This document shows, one piece after another, positions 26,163 to 34,410 of a stretch of DNA of 64,000 bases (its first letter is position 1; every line of letters begins with the position of its first letter). A program made the translations under genes and the position numbers. Source of the DNA: Marinobacter persicus (lineage in GTDB: Bacteria; Pseudomonadota; Gammaproteobacteria; Pseudomonadales; Oleiphilaceae); contig NZ_FOSC01000002.1 of the NCBI RefSeq assembly GCF_900114155.1, positions 62,001 through 126,000 on the forward strand, in the 5' to 3' direction. Below the pieces are notes generated by a model. That model made no database searches and had not been told where the DNA came from. It saw nothing but the letters and a program-made list of their open reading frames with translations.

Positions 26163-26855
26163 TCAGGCGGCTTTGGTCGAGAACCGGTAACCGGCGCCCC
26201 GGACTGTCTGGATCAGGTGATCATAGTCGGTACCTAATGCTTTGCGGAGCCGGCGGATATGCACGTCCACGGTGCGTTCTTCCACATACACATTGCCGCC
26301 CCATACCTGATCCAGCAGTTGCGAGCGGGTATAAACCCGTTCCTGATGAGTCATGAAAAACTGCAGCAGCCGGTATTCGGTGGGGCCGATGGCGATTTCA
26401 CCAGCGTTAGTGAATACCCGGTGGCCGATCGGGTCCAGGGTCAGGCCCTGCACTTCAATGGGCGTATCGACACCGGGCGGGGTGGTGCGTCGCAACACGG
26501 CTTTCAGCCGAGCTACCAGTTCGCGGGGGCTGAAGGGTTTGGTGATGTAATCGTCGGCACCCACCTCCAGGCCCTGGATCTTGTTGTCTTCCTCGACTTT
26601 GGCGGTAAGCATGATGATCGGAATATCCGCCGTGGCCTCGTCTTTCTTCAGGCGACGGGCCAGTTCCACGCCGCTGGTGCCCGGGAGCATCCAGTCCAGC
26701 AGGATCAGATCCGGCTGTTTGTCCACCACCAGGGCGTGGGCTTCGCGCGCATCGGCGGCTTCCAGGTAGTCGTAATCGGCCATTTCGAGGGCGACCGCAA
26801 TCATTTCGCGGATGGCGGCCTCATCATCGACGATCAGGACGGTTTTTCCAGTCAT
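26163..26855 (-). CDS. phoB: Phosphate regulon response regulator PhoB
   Basis: OmpR-family activator of the Pho regulon, 230 residues. Receiver with D10/D11, Asp54 in LLDWMLPG and Lys in ITKPFSPRELVARL; winged-helix DNA-binding domain with ERVYTRSQLLDQVWG and VDVHIRRLRKALG. I use ATG 26855 (MTGKTVLIVDDE), which matches the family start; an earlier codon at 26882 would add nine residues. A Pho box lies upstream, indicating autoregulation. Confidence 0.95.
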   Translation of the reverse strand: MTGKTVLIVDDEAAIREMIAVALEMADYDYLEAADAREAHALVVDKQPDLILLDWMLPGTSGVELARRLKKDEATADIPIIMLTAKVEEDNKIQGLEVGADDYITKPFSPRELVARLKAVLRRTTPPGVDTPIEVQGLTLDPIGHRVFTNAGEIAIGPTEYRLLQFFMTHQERVYTRSQLLDQVWGGNVYVEERTVDVHIRRLRKALGTDYDHLIQTVRGAGYRFSTKAA

Positions 26856-26933
26856 GAGCTTCAACCTGTATCTGGCCTGCAAATTCCGGCAGGCATTCCG
26901 GGTTTTGTTGCCGGGTCATTACAGCGCGTACGT

Positions 26934-26951
26934 GTTACAAGTATATGACAG
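26934..26951 (-). promoter_or_regulatory. Pho box upstream of phoB
   Basis: Minus strand CTGTCAT-ATAC-TTGTAAC: the first 7-mer is a perfect Pho half-site, the second matches 4 of 7, and the 11-bp period is right. TGTAAT at 26923-26918, 10 bases beyond the second half-site, is a good -10. This is the layout of PhoB-activated promoters, in which the box replaces the -35. Confidence 0.72.
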
Positions 26952-26961
26952 CGTTGACGCT

Positions 26962-27858
26962 TTACAGCCCCAGGTCCAACGCCAGACCGATGAACACGGC
27001 GAAGCCGGCCCAGTTGTTATTCAAAAAGGCCTTGAAGCAACCGGCCCTGGCCCGGTCCCGAGCCAGAAACTGCTGGAACACGAATAGCGAGGCCATGGCT
27101 GCCAGGCCCAGGTAATAGAAACTGCCCAGTTCCGCCTGGATGCCAACCATAATCAGCACGATAACCACCAGGGACTGGAGCAGGCCGATGATCACCCGGT
27201 CGGCGTCGCCAAACAGGATCGCGGTGGATTTGATGCCGACTTTCAGATCGTCGTCCCGGTCGACCATGGCATAGAGCGTGTCGTAGGCCACGGTCCAGAG
27301 CACGTTGGCGGTGAACAGCAGCCAGGTCAGCTGGCTCAGCTCGCCGGCTTCGGCCGCCCAGGCCATGGGAATGGCCCAGGAAAAGGCCGCGCCCAGAAAC
27401 AGCTGGGGCAGATGGGTGTAGCGCTTCATGAATGGGTAGATGAAGGCGAGCAGGGCACCGCCGAAGGACAGGTAAAGCGTCAGGGTGTTGGTAAACAGCA
27501 CCACCATCAGGAAAGACACCAGACACAGGCCGGCAAACAGGGCCACCGCCTCCCAGGCCTGGATGCGGCCGGTGGTCAGGGGCCGTTCTTTGGTGCGCTC
27601 AACGTGCCGGTCCCAGTCCCGGTCGGCGAAATCGTTGATGGCACAGCCGGCCGCACGCATGAAGAAAACCCCCAGGGTGAAAATAATGAGGTTGGCGATG
27701 GATGGCATGCCGTCGGCGGCCAGCCACAGTGACCACCAGGTGGGCCAGAGCAGTAACAGGCTGCCAATGGGGCGGTCGATGCGCAGCAGGCGGGCGTAGT
27801 CGACCAGGCGGGTGCGCACGTGTGCGGGAACGGCGTTCTGCAGCATGAGTGTTCTCAT
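26962..27858 (-). CDS. ubiA: 4-hydroxybenzoate octaprenyltransferase UbiA
   Basis: Inner-membrane prenyltransferase that attaches the polyprenyl tail to 4-hydroxybenzoate in ubiquinone synthesis. 298 residues, about eight membrane spans, with the two Asp-rich motifs [11 protein letters not shown] (first) and [13 protein letters not shown] (second) that bind Mg-prenyl diphosphate. Start given at ATG 27858; ATG 27846 (MLQNAV) is also possible because no strong ribosome site distinguishes them. Downstream of ubiC in the same direction. Confidence 0.95.
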   Translation of the reverse strand: MRTLMLQNAVPAHVRTRLVDYARLLRIDRPIGSLLLLWPTWWSLWLAADGMPSIANLIIFTLGVFFMRAAGCAINDFADRDWDRHVERTKERPLTTGRIQAWEAVALFAGLCLVSFLMVVLFTNTLTLYLSFGGALLAFIYPFMKRYTHLPQLFLGAAFSWAIPMAWAAEAGELSQLTWLLFTANVLWTVAYDTLYAMVDRDDDLKVGIKSTAILFGDADRVIIGLLQSLVVIVLIMVGIQAELGSFYYLGLAAMASLFVFQQFLARDRARAGCFKAFLNNNWAGFAVFIGLALDLGL

Positions 27859-27924
27859 CCATGGTTTGGAGGCTGGTGCTGCGCCGATTATAGCCAGCTC
27901 ACTGGCTGGGGTGAAATTGCCCTG

Positions 27925-28476
27925 TTAGCGGTAAAGCTCGGGCAGCAGGTATTCGCACACCATCAGCCTATGGTGATGGCGATAGAACAGAGAGCGCCGG
28001 GCCAGGCGCGGTTGGCCATGATCCGGTTGCAGGGTGATACCGGTTTCCAGCTCGCCACGCTGCCATTGCCGGCTGCTGAACAGGAAGACTCCCAGGGGTT
28101 TGTTACCCAGGTGACGCAGGGCCCGGCCCCGGCCTTGCAGGCAATCCAGTGGAATCACGGTGCGGGCCAGCACCCAGGGCCGGCCGTCGCCCACCAGCCG
28201 GACTTCGCGGATCCAGGCCAGCTGCCGGTTGGCCAGGTTCAGTGTGTTTGCCTCTTCGCGGGAGGGCCGGCCAAAGCCTTCCCGGCAGACATCCACCTGA
28301 AAATCGAGCTGGCATTGCTGTTTGAGGGCACGGGTGAAGGAGCCCGGTACCTGCAGCCAGTAGCGCGCCGGCCCCAGGGCTTCGGGCCGGTGCAGCCCGG
28401 CGGCGGGCAGGGACCGGTACCAACGGGTGGCGGGCAGGTTCAGGCCGCGGCCCTGGTCAAAGCCCTTTGACAGCAT
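27925..28476 (-). CDS. ubiC: Chorismate pyruvate-lyase UbiC
   Basis: Makes 4-hydroxybenzoate from chorismate, the first committed ubiquinone step, directly feeding the neighbouring UbiA. 183 residues from ATG 28476 (MLSKGFDQG), overlapping the end of hpt by 20 bases. Family features include the SFTRALKQQC region, the substrate-gripping REVRLVGDGRPWVLARTVIP and a C-terminal RHHHRLMVCEYLLP. The frame continues upstream to 28527 but that part lies inside hpt. Confidence 0.88.
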   Translation of the reverse strand: MLSKGFDQGRGLNLPATRWYRSLPAAGLHRPEALGPARYWLQVPGSFTRALKQQCQLDFQVDVCREGFGRPSREEANTLNLANRQLAWIREVRLVGDGRPWVLARTVIPLDCLQGRGRALRHLGNKPLGVFLFSSRQWQRGELETGITLQPDHGQPRLARRSLFYRHHHRLMVCEYLLPELYR

Positions 28477-29014
28477 AAATGCCCGGCGCGTTGCGCCAGT
28501 AACCTTTGTAGTCCATGCCGTAACCAAACAGGAAGCGGTCTTCCACTTCCAGGCCGGTGAAATCGGCTTTCAGGTCCGGCTGGGCCTTGCGATCGTGTTG
28601 TTTGTCCACCAGAACGGCCGTCAGCACTTCCTTGGCGCCATGGACCTGGCAGTAATCCGCAATGGCACACAGGGTCGTACCTTCGTCCAGAATGTCATCG
28701 ACAATCAGTACGGTACGGTCTTTGATGTCGGCATCCGGGCGCAGCTTCCACTCCAGAATGCCGCCTGTGGTTTCCTGGCGGTAGCGGGTGGCGTGCAGGT
28801 ACTCGGCCTGTACTGGAAACTTCAGCCGGGGCAGTAGCTGGCCGGTCAGGATCAGCCCGCCGTTCATCACGCAGAACAGCAACGGGTTGCTGTCCCTCAG
28901 GCGTTCGGTAATGCTCTGTGCCATGCTGTCGATGGCGGCATGCACCTGTTGTTCGTTGACCAGGCAGTCAGCGTCTGCCATGACCTGGTTCATTTCAGCG
29001 ACGGTGTCGGTCAT
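28457..29014 (-). CDS. hpt: Hypoxanthine-guanine phosphoribosyltransferase
   Basis: Purine salvage enzyme converting hypoxanthine or guanine to the nucleotide with PRPP. 185 residues from ATG 29014 (MTDTVAEMNQVM). The PRPP-binding loop VLIVDDILDEGTTL is clear, with LLFCVMNGGLILTGQLL near the N-terminus and VEDRFLFGYGMDYKGYWRN at the C-terminus, as in the Hpt branch. The frame is open 50 codons further up without family support. First gene of an hpt-ubiC-ubiA run. Confidence 0.9.
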   Translation of the reverse strand: MTDTVAEMNQVMADADCLVNEQQVHAAIDSMAQSITERLRDSNPLLFCVMNGGLILTGQLLPRLKFPVQAEYLHATRYRQETTGGILEWKLRPDADIKDRTVLIVDDILDEGTTLCAIADYCQVHGAKEVLTAVLVDKQHDRKAQPDLKADFTGLEVEDRFLFGYGMDYKGYWRNAPGIYAVKGL

Positions 29015-29190
29015 AACGGTCGGTCCTGTCGTAAAACGGGCGATTATACCGGACTGGTAGGCCCGAAGGGAGGGGCTGGCTGCAAGCGGTTGTCTGTACT
29101 TGTGGCTATTGGCAGGATAACTTGGATTCCGGTCGATAATGAAAATTGCGTCATCGCAAAGCATGTGACGGAAGTGTGGGGAGAGGCCTT

Positions 29191-29358
29191 ATGAGAAAAT
29201 GGCAATGCACGGTGTGTGGGTTTATCTATGACGAAGCCGAGGGCTGGCCGGAAGACGGCATTGAGCCGGGCACCAAGTGGGAAGACGTGCCGGACGATTG
29301 GGAATGCCCGGACTGCGGCGTGGGCAAGGCGGATTTTGAAATGGTTGAAATCGACTGA
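29191..29358 (+). CDS. rubA: Rubredoxin
   Basis: Small iron-sulfur-free electron carrier with one Fe(Cys)4 site. 55 residues from ATG 29191 with GAGAGG upstream. The iron ligands are C6 and C9 (CTVCG) and C39 and C42 (CPDCG). In alkane degraders it carries electrons from rubredoxin reductase to the hydroxylase AlkB; elsewhere it also serves oxidative stress defence. The reductase gene follows after 16 bases; no alkB is in the window. Confidence 0.97.
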   Translation: MRKWQCTVCGFIYDEAEGWPEDGIEPGTKWEDVPDDWECPDCGVGKADFEMVEID

Positions 29359-29374
29359 TTGACGGAGCATGCCC

Positions 29375-30547
29375 ATGGCAGACCAGGCCCCGATTGTGGT
29401 GGTGGGCACCGGGCTTGCGGGCTATTCGTTGTTGCGGGAACTGCGCAAACACGATCCCGACACCCCGGTGGTGATGCTGACCGCCGACGACGGCACCAGC
29501 TATTCCAAGCCGATGCTTTCTACCGGCTTCACCAAGAACAAGGATGCCGACGGCCTGGCACAGGCCAGCGCGGAGAATATGGCCGTGCAGTTGAATGCCG
29601 AGATCCGCACCCACGTCCGGGTGGTCTCAATCGAAGCAGACCGCCACGAACTGGTGGTGACCGGTGAGCCGGCCGGTGAGCAACGCCTGGTCTACAGCAA
29701 GCTGGTGCTGGCCTGGGGTGCCGAACCGGTCCACCTGAACCTGGCGGGTGATGGCCAGGATCGGGTGTATTCCATCAACGACCTGATGGACTACCGTGCC
29801 TTCCGCAAGGCCGTGGATGGCGCGCGGCGTGTCGCGATCATGGGCGCCGGGCTGATTGGTTGTGAGTTCGCCAACGACCTTCGCAACGGCGGCTATGAGG
29901 TGGATGTCATCGCTCCGGATCACCGGGTAATGCCCGGGCTGTTGCCCGAAGCCGCCGCCGCTGCGGTGCGCTCGGAGCTGTCCGCACTGGGCGTTGGTTT
30001 TCACCTCGGTACCGTGGTGGAGCGGGTGGATGCCGTTGGCGACGGCGTGAACCTGACGCTGGCCAGTGGTGAGCAGATAGCGGCTGACGTGGTGATCTCG
30101 GCGGTGGGTTTGCGACCGCGCACGGAGCCGGCCGAGGAGGCCGGCGTGCAGACCAACCGGGCGATTGTTGTGAATCGGGCGCTGGAAACCTCTGTGCCGG
30201 ATATTTACGCCCTGGGCGATTGCGCCGAGGTGGATGGTCATGTGCTGATGTATGTGTTGCCGCTGATGGCCTGTGCCCGGGCCCTGGCGAAGACTTTGGT
30301 CGGTGAGCGCACCGAGGTGCGTTATGGCGTGATGCCGGTGATGGTGAAAACGCCGTGTTGCCCGACGGCCGTCTATCCGCCACCGGCCGATGCCGAGGGC
30401 CAGTGGCAGGTGGAAAGTGAGGGCAGGGACGTGCGCGCGGAATTCCGCTCGCCGGTGGGTGAAACGCTTGGATTTGCCGTTACCGGTGATTATGCGGTGG
30501 AAAAGCAGGCATTGGCGCGCAAGGTGCCGGCGATTCACTCTGAATAG
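29375..30547 (+). CDS. rubB: Rubredoxin-NAD(+) reductase
   Basis: FAD flavoprotein passing electrons from NAD(P)H to rubredoxin. 390 residues from ATG 29375, which has GGAG 7 bases upstream; the ATG two codons earlier is too close to that site. FAD motif VVVGTGLAGYSLL near 8-20, NAD motif IMGAGLIGCEFAND near 150, and YALGDCAEVDG near 280. Pairs with the rubredoxin gene just upstream. Repeat copy 3 begins 17 bases after its stop, in sense orientation. Confidence 0.92.
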   Translation: MADQAPIVVVGTGLAGYSLLRELRKHDPDTPVVMLTADDGTSYSKPMLSTGFTKNKDADGLAQASAENMAVQLNAEIRTHVRVVSIEADRHELVVTGEPAGEQRLVYSKLVLAWGAEPVHLNLAGDGQDRVYSINDLMDYRAFRKAVDGARRVAIMGAGLIGCEFANDLRNGGYEVDVIAPDHRVMPGLLPEAAAAAVRSELSALGVGFHLGTVVERVDAVGDGVNLTLASGEQIAADVVISAVGLRPRTEPAEEAGVQTNRAIVVNRALETSVPDIYALGDCAEVDGHVLMYVLPLMACARALAKTLVGERTEVRYGVMPVMVKTPCCPTAVYPPPADAEGQWQVESEGRDVRAEFRSPVGETLGFAVTGDYAVEKQALARKVPAIHSE

Positions 30548-30563
30548 TCGGAGCAGAGGCGTC

Positions 30564-30671
30564 CATATGCGGGCAGGCCTTTCCAAAACTGTCTGCAGCC
30601 AGGGATGGCTGCAGTCAAGCCCTACAGGGAAGTACTCGCGGGCGTGTTTTGGAAAGGCCTGCCCGCATATG
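30564..30671 (+). repeat. Two-hairpin ANGGA repeat element, copy 3
   Basis: Arms 30564-30589 and 30646-30671 form a perfect 26-bp inverted repeat (outer CATATGCGGGC is private to this copy, inner AGGCCTTTCCAAAAC is shared). On the plus strand the hairpins are CTGCAGCCAGGGATGGCTGC and TACAGGGAAGTA; GGA at 30603-30605 and 30628-30630 (25 nt apart). It sits between two plus-strand genes and is sense to both. From 30672 to 30801 I see nothing further. Confidence 0.85.
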
Positions 30672-30801
30672 GGCTTACTCCAAAATGTGCAGGCTGGGAT
30701 GTGTAGGCGGCTCATTGCCAAAACTGCGCAGCTCAGGTAAAAAACGTTCGTAAGCGAACTGCCGGCAGGGCAGGCAAACGGGTTTCGGAAAAGAGGCAGG
30801 C

Positions 30802-31662
30802 ATGCAACAAATAACACGAGAACTGGTGGAACTGCTGGATCTTTCGCCGCTCGGCGATGACCACTTCCAGGGCGACAGCGAGGATCTGGGGTTCCCCCAT
30901 GTGTTTGGTGGTCAGGTGCTGGGGCAGGCATTGATGGCGGCCAGCCGCACCGTGGAAAATCGGCTGTGCCATTCCCTGCACGCCTACTTCCTGCGCCCCG
31001 GCAATCACAGCATGCCCATTGATTACGAGGTGCAGCGGGTGCGCGACGGTGGCACCTTCTCCGTTCGCCGGGTAATCGCCCGTCAGGAAGGCAAGGAAAT
31101 ACTGACCGGCTCCATGTCCTTCCAGGTGGCGGAGCAGGGTTTCGAGCACCAGTTGGACATGCCGGAGACCACGCCGCCGGAAGAGCTGAAATCCGAGCAG
31201 GAGTGGGGCCGGCTGCTGTCGGAGCAGGCGCCCCGGCAGCTTCGGGAAATGATGACCCGTGAACGACCCATTGAAATTCGCCCGGTGAATCTCGTTAACC
31301 CGTTCAAGCCGGAAAAGCACCCGCCGCACCACCAGAACTGGTTCCGGGCCCAGGGGCCGTTGCCGGATGACCCGGTGCTGCACCGGTGCTTGCTCACCTA
31401 CGCCTCGGATTTCACCTTCCTGGGTACCTCACTGGCGCCCCATGGACGCAGCTTCCTGAGTCCGGGCATGCAGGTGGCCAGCCTTGACCACGCCATCTGG
31501 TTCCACGACGACTTTCGCATGGACGAATGGCTGCTGTACGACAAGGACAGCCCCAGCGCCGGCGGTGGCCGGGGCTTCAATCGGGGCAACTTTTTTACCC
31601 GGGATGGCCGCCTGGTGGCGTCCACCACCCAGGAAGCGCTGATCCGCGAGCGCCAGCGCTAA
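30802..31662 (+). CDS. tesB: Acyl-CoA thioesterase II TesB
   Basis: Double hot-dog thioesterase that hydrolyses medium and long acyl-CoA. 286 residues, the same as E. coli TesB. Recognisable phrases are HVFGGQVLGQALMAASRT, HSLHAYFLRPGN, the acidic active-site segment LTYASDFTFLGTSL (Asp-Thr/Gln charge relay), and the C-terminal GRGFNRGNFFTRDGRLVAST. Start ATG 30802. The upstream gap holds repeat copy 3. Confidence 0.93.
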   Translation: MQQITRELVELLDLSPLGDDHFQGDSEDLGFPHVFGGQVLGQALMAASRTVENRLCHSLHAYFLRPGNHSMPIDYEVQRVRDGGTFSVRRVIARQEGKEILTGSMSFQVAEQGFEHQLDMPETTPPEELKSEQEWGRLLSEQAPRQLREMMTRERPIEIRPVNLVNPFKPEKHPPHHQNWFRAQGPLPDDPVLHRCLLTYASDFTFLGTSLAPHGRSFLSPGMQVASLDHAIWFHDDFRMDEWLLYDKDSPSAGGGRGFNRGNFFTRDGRLVASTTQEALIRERQR

Positions 31663-31678
31663 GGGATTCTTCTTGTTT

Positions 31679-32125
31679 TCAGAGGCCCGCCGCCCAGGTT
31701 TTTGCCCAGGGCGCGGCCTCGGCTTCCGGCTCCATGGTTTCCAACGCGTCGATCTTCAGTGTTTCGCCCACTTTCCGGGCCGCGGTTTCCAGAAGCGCCT
31801 CTTCCATCAGGTCACCGGCGCCACAGAAAGTGTCGCCGTAGGAGCTGTCACCCAGCACGACAATGCCAAATGGTCGCCCCGGCTGCTGGGGCAGTTGCTC
31901 GCGCAGGTCGATGTAAAAAGGCAGCAGGTTGCCCGGAATTTCACCGTCACCGGTGGTGGAGGTGCAGACCAGCAGCGCGTCTTCATTGTCCGTAATATCC
32001 GAGAGCTCCGGGTTCTCCAGAACCACCACCTGGTGGCCTTCGGCTTCCAGTTCTTCCTTGATTTTACGGGCGGTCATCAACGCGCCACCGTACACGCTGC
32101 CCGTCAGAATGCGGATTGCTGCCAT
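31679..32125 (-). CDS. mioC: Short flavodoxin (MioC-like)
   Basis: FMN electron carrier of 148 residues from ATG 32125 (MAAIRILTGSVYGGA). The phosphate loop is TGSVYGGALMTA, and the second and third flavin loops are CTSTTGDGEIPGN and LGDSSYGDTFCGAGD. Length and the first loop resemble E. coli MioC, which supports biotin synthase. The upstream frame to 32191 has no support. Convergent with tesB, 16 bases apart; divergent from pit. Confidence 0.82.
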   Translation of the reverse strand: MAAIRILTGSVYGGALMTARKIKEELEAEGHQVVVLENPELSDITDNEDALLVCTSTTGDGEIPGNLLPFYIDLREQLPQQPGRPFGIVVLGDSSYGDTFCGAGDLMEEALLETAARKVGETLKIDALETMEPEAEAAPWAKTWAAGL

Positions 32126-32301
32126 GGTCTCGCCTTTTTTGAATGAGTGATGGAAATGTAATGGTGGCCGATCATAGCGGGGGCGGGCCAACGGCTCAAG
32201 CCGCCGGTTAGTTGCAGTTTTGTTTCAATTCTGTGGCAAAAAAATTATAGTTTGCCGCGCTGAATTGCTTCAATTCATCCGCATACAAGAGATCTCTGGT
32301 T

Positions 32302-33870
32302 ATGGCCCGCTCTTCCGGTTTTCTGGATACCCTGCTTACCGCCCCTTCCACCGAACGATATCGAATTGGTTTCAGTGTTCTTTTCCTGCTTGGCGTCTGG
32401 CTGACCGTCGGCACGTTAAGCCAGGATCTGCCGAACAACATGTTGCTGATGGCCGCCGCCGTGATTGGCGGTTACATGGCAATCAACATCGGTGCCAACG
32501 ACGTTGCCAATAACGTCGGCCCCGCCGTTGGCTCCGGTGCCCTGTCGCTGGGTGCGGCAGTCTTGCTGGCGGCGGTATTCGAAGCGGGCGGTGCGATCAT
32601 CGCCGGCGGCGATGTGGTGTCCACCATCAAGGGCGGCATTATTGACCCGACCACGCTGGAAGATCCCCGCGCGTTCGTCTGGCTGATGACCGCAGCACTG
32701 CTGGCTGGCGCCCTGTGGCTGAACCTGGCCACCTGGATGGGGGCGCCGGTCTCGACCACCCACTCCATTGTTGGTGGTGTACTTGGCGCCGGTATTGCCG
32801 CCGGTGGCTGGGGCATTGCCGACTGGGCGGTGATGGGCAAGATTGTCGCCAGCTGGGTAATCTCGCCGGCTCTTGGCGGCATGTTGGCGGCGTTGTTCCT
32901 GTTCTTTATCAAGAAGACCGTGTTGTACCAGTCGAACCTTATCGATTCTGCCCGCCGCTTCGTGCCGCTGCTGGTTGCGGTGATGGCCTGGGCGTTCGGC
33001 ACCTACCTGATGATCAAGGGTGTGAAAAAGGTTGTTAAGGTGGATTTCATGCAGGCGGCCCTGATTGGTCTGGCGGCTGCCGCAGTGGTCTTTTTTGCCA
33101 TGCGCAGCCTGGTTTCCCGCAAGGCTGCGGCCATGGAAAGCACACCGCATGGGGTCAGTGAACTGTTTACCTGGCCGCTGATCTTCGCCGCCGCGCTGCT
33201 CAGTTTCGCCCACGGTGCCAACGACGTGGCCAACGCCATTGGTCCGTTGGCGGCTATTAACGATGCCATCCGGGCCGGTGGCGATGTGGTGACCGCGGCC
33301 AGCATTCCGCTCTGGGTGATGATGGTCGGCGCCCTTGGCCTGGCGGTGGGCCTGATGCTGTTTGGCCCTCGCCTGATCAAGACCGTGGGCAGCGAAATCA
33401 CCGAGCTGGATAAGACCCGGGCCTTCTGTATTGCCCTGTCGGCCGCGCTGACCGTGATTCTGGCCTCTCAGCTGGGCTTGCCGGTCAGCTCCACCCACAT
33501 TGCCATTGGTGGTGTGTTTGGTGTGGGTTTCCTGCGTGAATACCTCAAGCGCAACTATGCCTCTCAGCTACACAAGATCATCGAGCAGCACCAGCCGGAA
33601 GAGCGTGAGCGCCTGCGCCCGTTCCTGGAGGATTTCCGGAATGCCTCGGTGGAGGAAATGGAGAAGCTGCTGCAGCAGGCCAAGAAAGACAAGCAGCAGG
33701 TGCCGCTGGCCAAATCCGAGCGCAAGCGTCTGAAGAAGATTTACCGGGAAGAGATGGTCAAGCGTTCGCATCTGGTGAAAATTGCTGCCGCCTGGATTAT
33801 CACCGTGCCGGCTTCCGGCCTGATGGCCGCGATTCTGTTCTTTACCCTGCGGGGGCTGTTTGTGAGCTAA
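32302..33870 (+). CDS. pit: Low-affinity inorganic phosphate transporter, PiT family
   Basis: Proton- or sodium-coupled phosphate carrier, 522 residues, about ten membrane spans. Both halves carry the PHO4 signature: GANDVANNVGPAVGSGAL (about 57-74) and GANDVANAIGPLA (about 306-318). A charged cytoplasmic insert (about 420-490, rich in Glu, Lys, Arg) precedes the last span. Complements the high-affinity Pst system at the start of the window. TATAGT at 32247-32252, with TTTCAA 17 bases upstream, is a possible promoter. Confidence 0.93.
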   Translation: MARSSGFLDTLLTAPSTERYRIGFSVLFLLGVWLTVGTLSQDLPNNMLLMAAAVIGGYMAINIGANDVANNVGPAVGSGALSLGAAVLLAAVFEAGGAIIAGGDVVSTIKGGIIDPTTLEDPRAFVWLMTAALLAGALWLNLATWMGAPVSTTHSIVGGVLGAGIAAGGWGIADWAVMGKIVASWVISPALGGMLAALFLFFIKKTVLYQSNLIDSARRFVPLLVAVMAWAFGTYLMIKGVKKVVKVDFMQAALIGLAAAAVVFFAMRSLVSRKAAAMESTPHGVSELFTWPLIFAAALLSFAHGANDVANAIGPLAAINDAIRAGGDVVTAASIPLWVMMVGALGLAVGLMLFGPRLIKTVGSEITELDKTRAFCIALSAALTVILASQLGLPVSSTHIAIGGVFGVGFLREYLKRNYASQLHKIIEQHQPEERERLRPFLEDFRNASVEEMEKLLQQAKKDKQQVPLAKSERKRLKKIYREEMVKRSHLVKIAAAWIITVPASGLMAAILFFTLRGLFVS

Positions 33871-33921
33871 GTCGCGGGGCTGGTGAGATTTTTCCAGTTC
33901 AGCCATACTGTAGGCAAGAAA

Positions 33922-33940
33922 GCGGGGCCGCTGGCCCCGC
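33922..33940. repeat. GC-rich hairpin between pit and a small gene
   Basis: GCGGGGCC-GCT-GGCCCCGC, 8-bp perfect arms. There is no T run on the plus strand; on the minus strand CTTTCTT follows. It may attenuate pit transcription ahead of the 88-residue gene. Confidence 0.45.
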
Positions 33941-33966
33941 ACACAGACACTTTTCAGGAGTAGGGC

Positions 33967-34233
33967 ATGGGTACATCCAATGAGGGCCGTCAGGCCAAGA
34001 TGATTGAAGAGCTGCGGGTGTTCATCAAGAAGGTGATGAGCGATCCGACCATTGCCGTTAAATCCATGGAAATCGCCCGCAAGTATCGCGGTGAGCCGAA
34101 CGCCGACGAGCTGGTGGCTCGCGAGATCAGTGCCAATACCACGATCCGGATTCCGGAGAGCTGGAGTGAGGCGGATAAGATGTTTCTGGAGATCCTGCAC
34201 GAGGTGTTGGATGACGAGGAAGCGCTTTATTGA
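33967..34233 (+). CDS. Conserved-looking hypothetical protein, 88 aa
   Basis: I do not recognise this protein. It has ATG 33967 with AGGAG 9 bases upstream (33956-33960), normal codon use and mixed charge (many Glu, Lys, Arg), and is probably a helical soluble protein: MIEELRVFIKKVMSDPTIAV, then MEIARKYRGEPNADELVAR. No signal peptide or cysteines. It lies 96 bases after pit and is followed by repeat copy 4 and a convergent gene. It may be expressed by read-through from pit or on its own. Confidence 0.65.
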   Translation: MGTSNEGRQAKMIEELRVFIKKVMSDPTIAVKSMEIARKYRGEPNADELVAREISANTTIRIPESWSEADKMFLEILHEVLDDEEALY

Positions 34234-34279
34234 GGTCTGACCTGGATTAACAAGATTGTGAGTATGTGCCGGTTCTGGA

Positions 34280-34378
34280 GCAGGAATGCCTTTCCAAAAA
34301 GCGCTCCTCCGGCACATCCTTGTGGCGCTTATGCTCCGCCATCCATGGCTCCGCAAATTTTTGGAAAGGCATTCCTGC
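34280..34378 (-). repeat. Two-hairpin ANGGA repeat element, copy 4
   Basis: Arms 34280-34300 and 34358-34378 are a perfect 21-bp inverted repeat (GCAGGAATGCCTTTCCAAAAA), extendable to about 30 bp with three mismatches. On the minus strand the hairpins are GCCATGGATGGC and CACAAGGATGTG; GGA complements at 34342-34344 and 34317-34319, 25 nt apart. It lies 32 bases beyond the panP stop, in sense orientation to it. Confidence 0.85.
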
Positions 34379-34410
34379 CCCCGAACGTCTAACGCTCGGA
34401 GTTAACGCTT

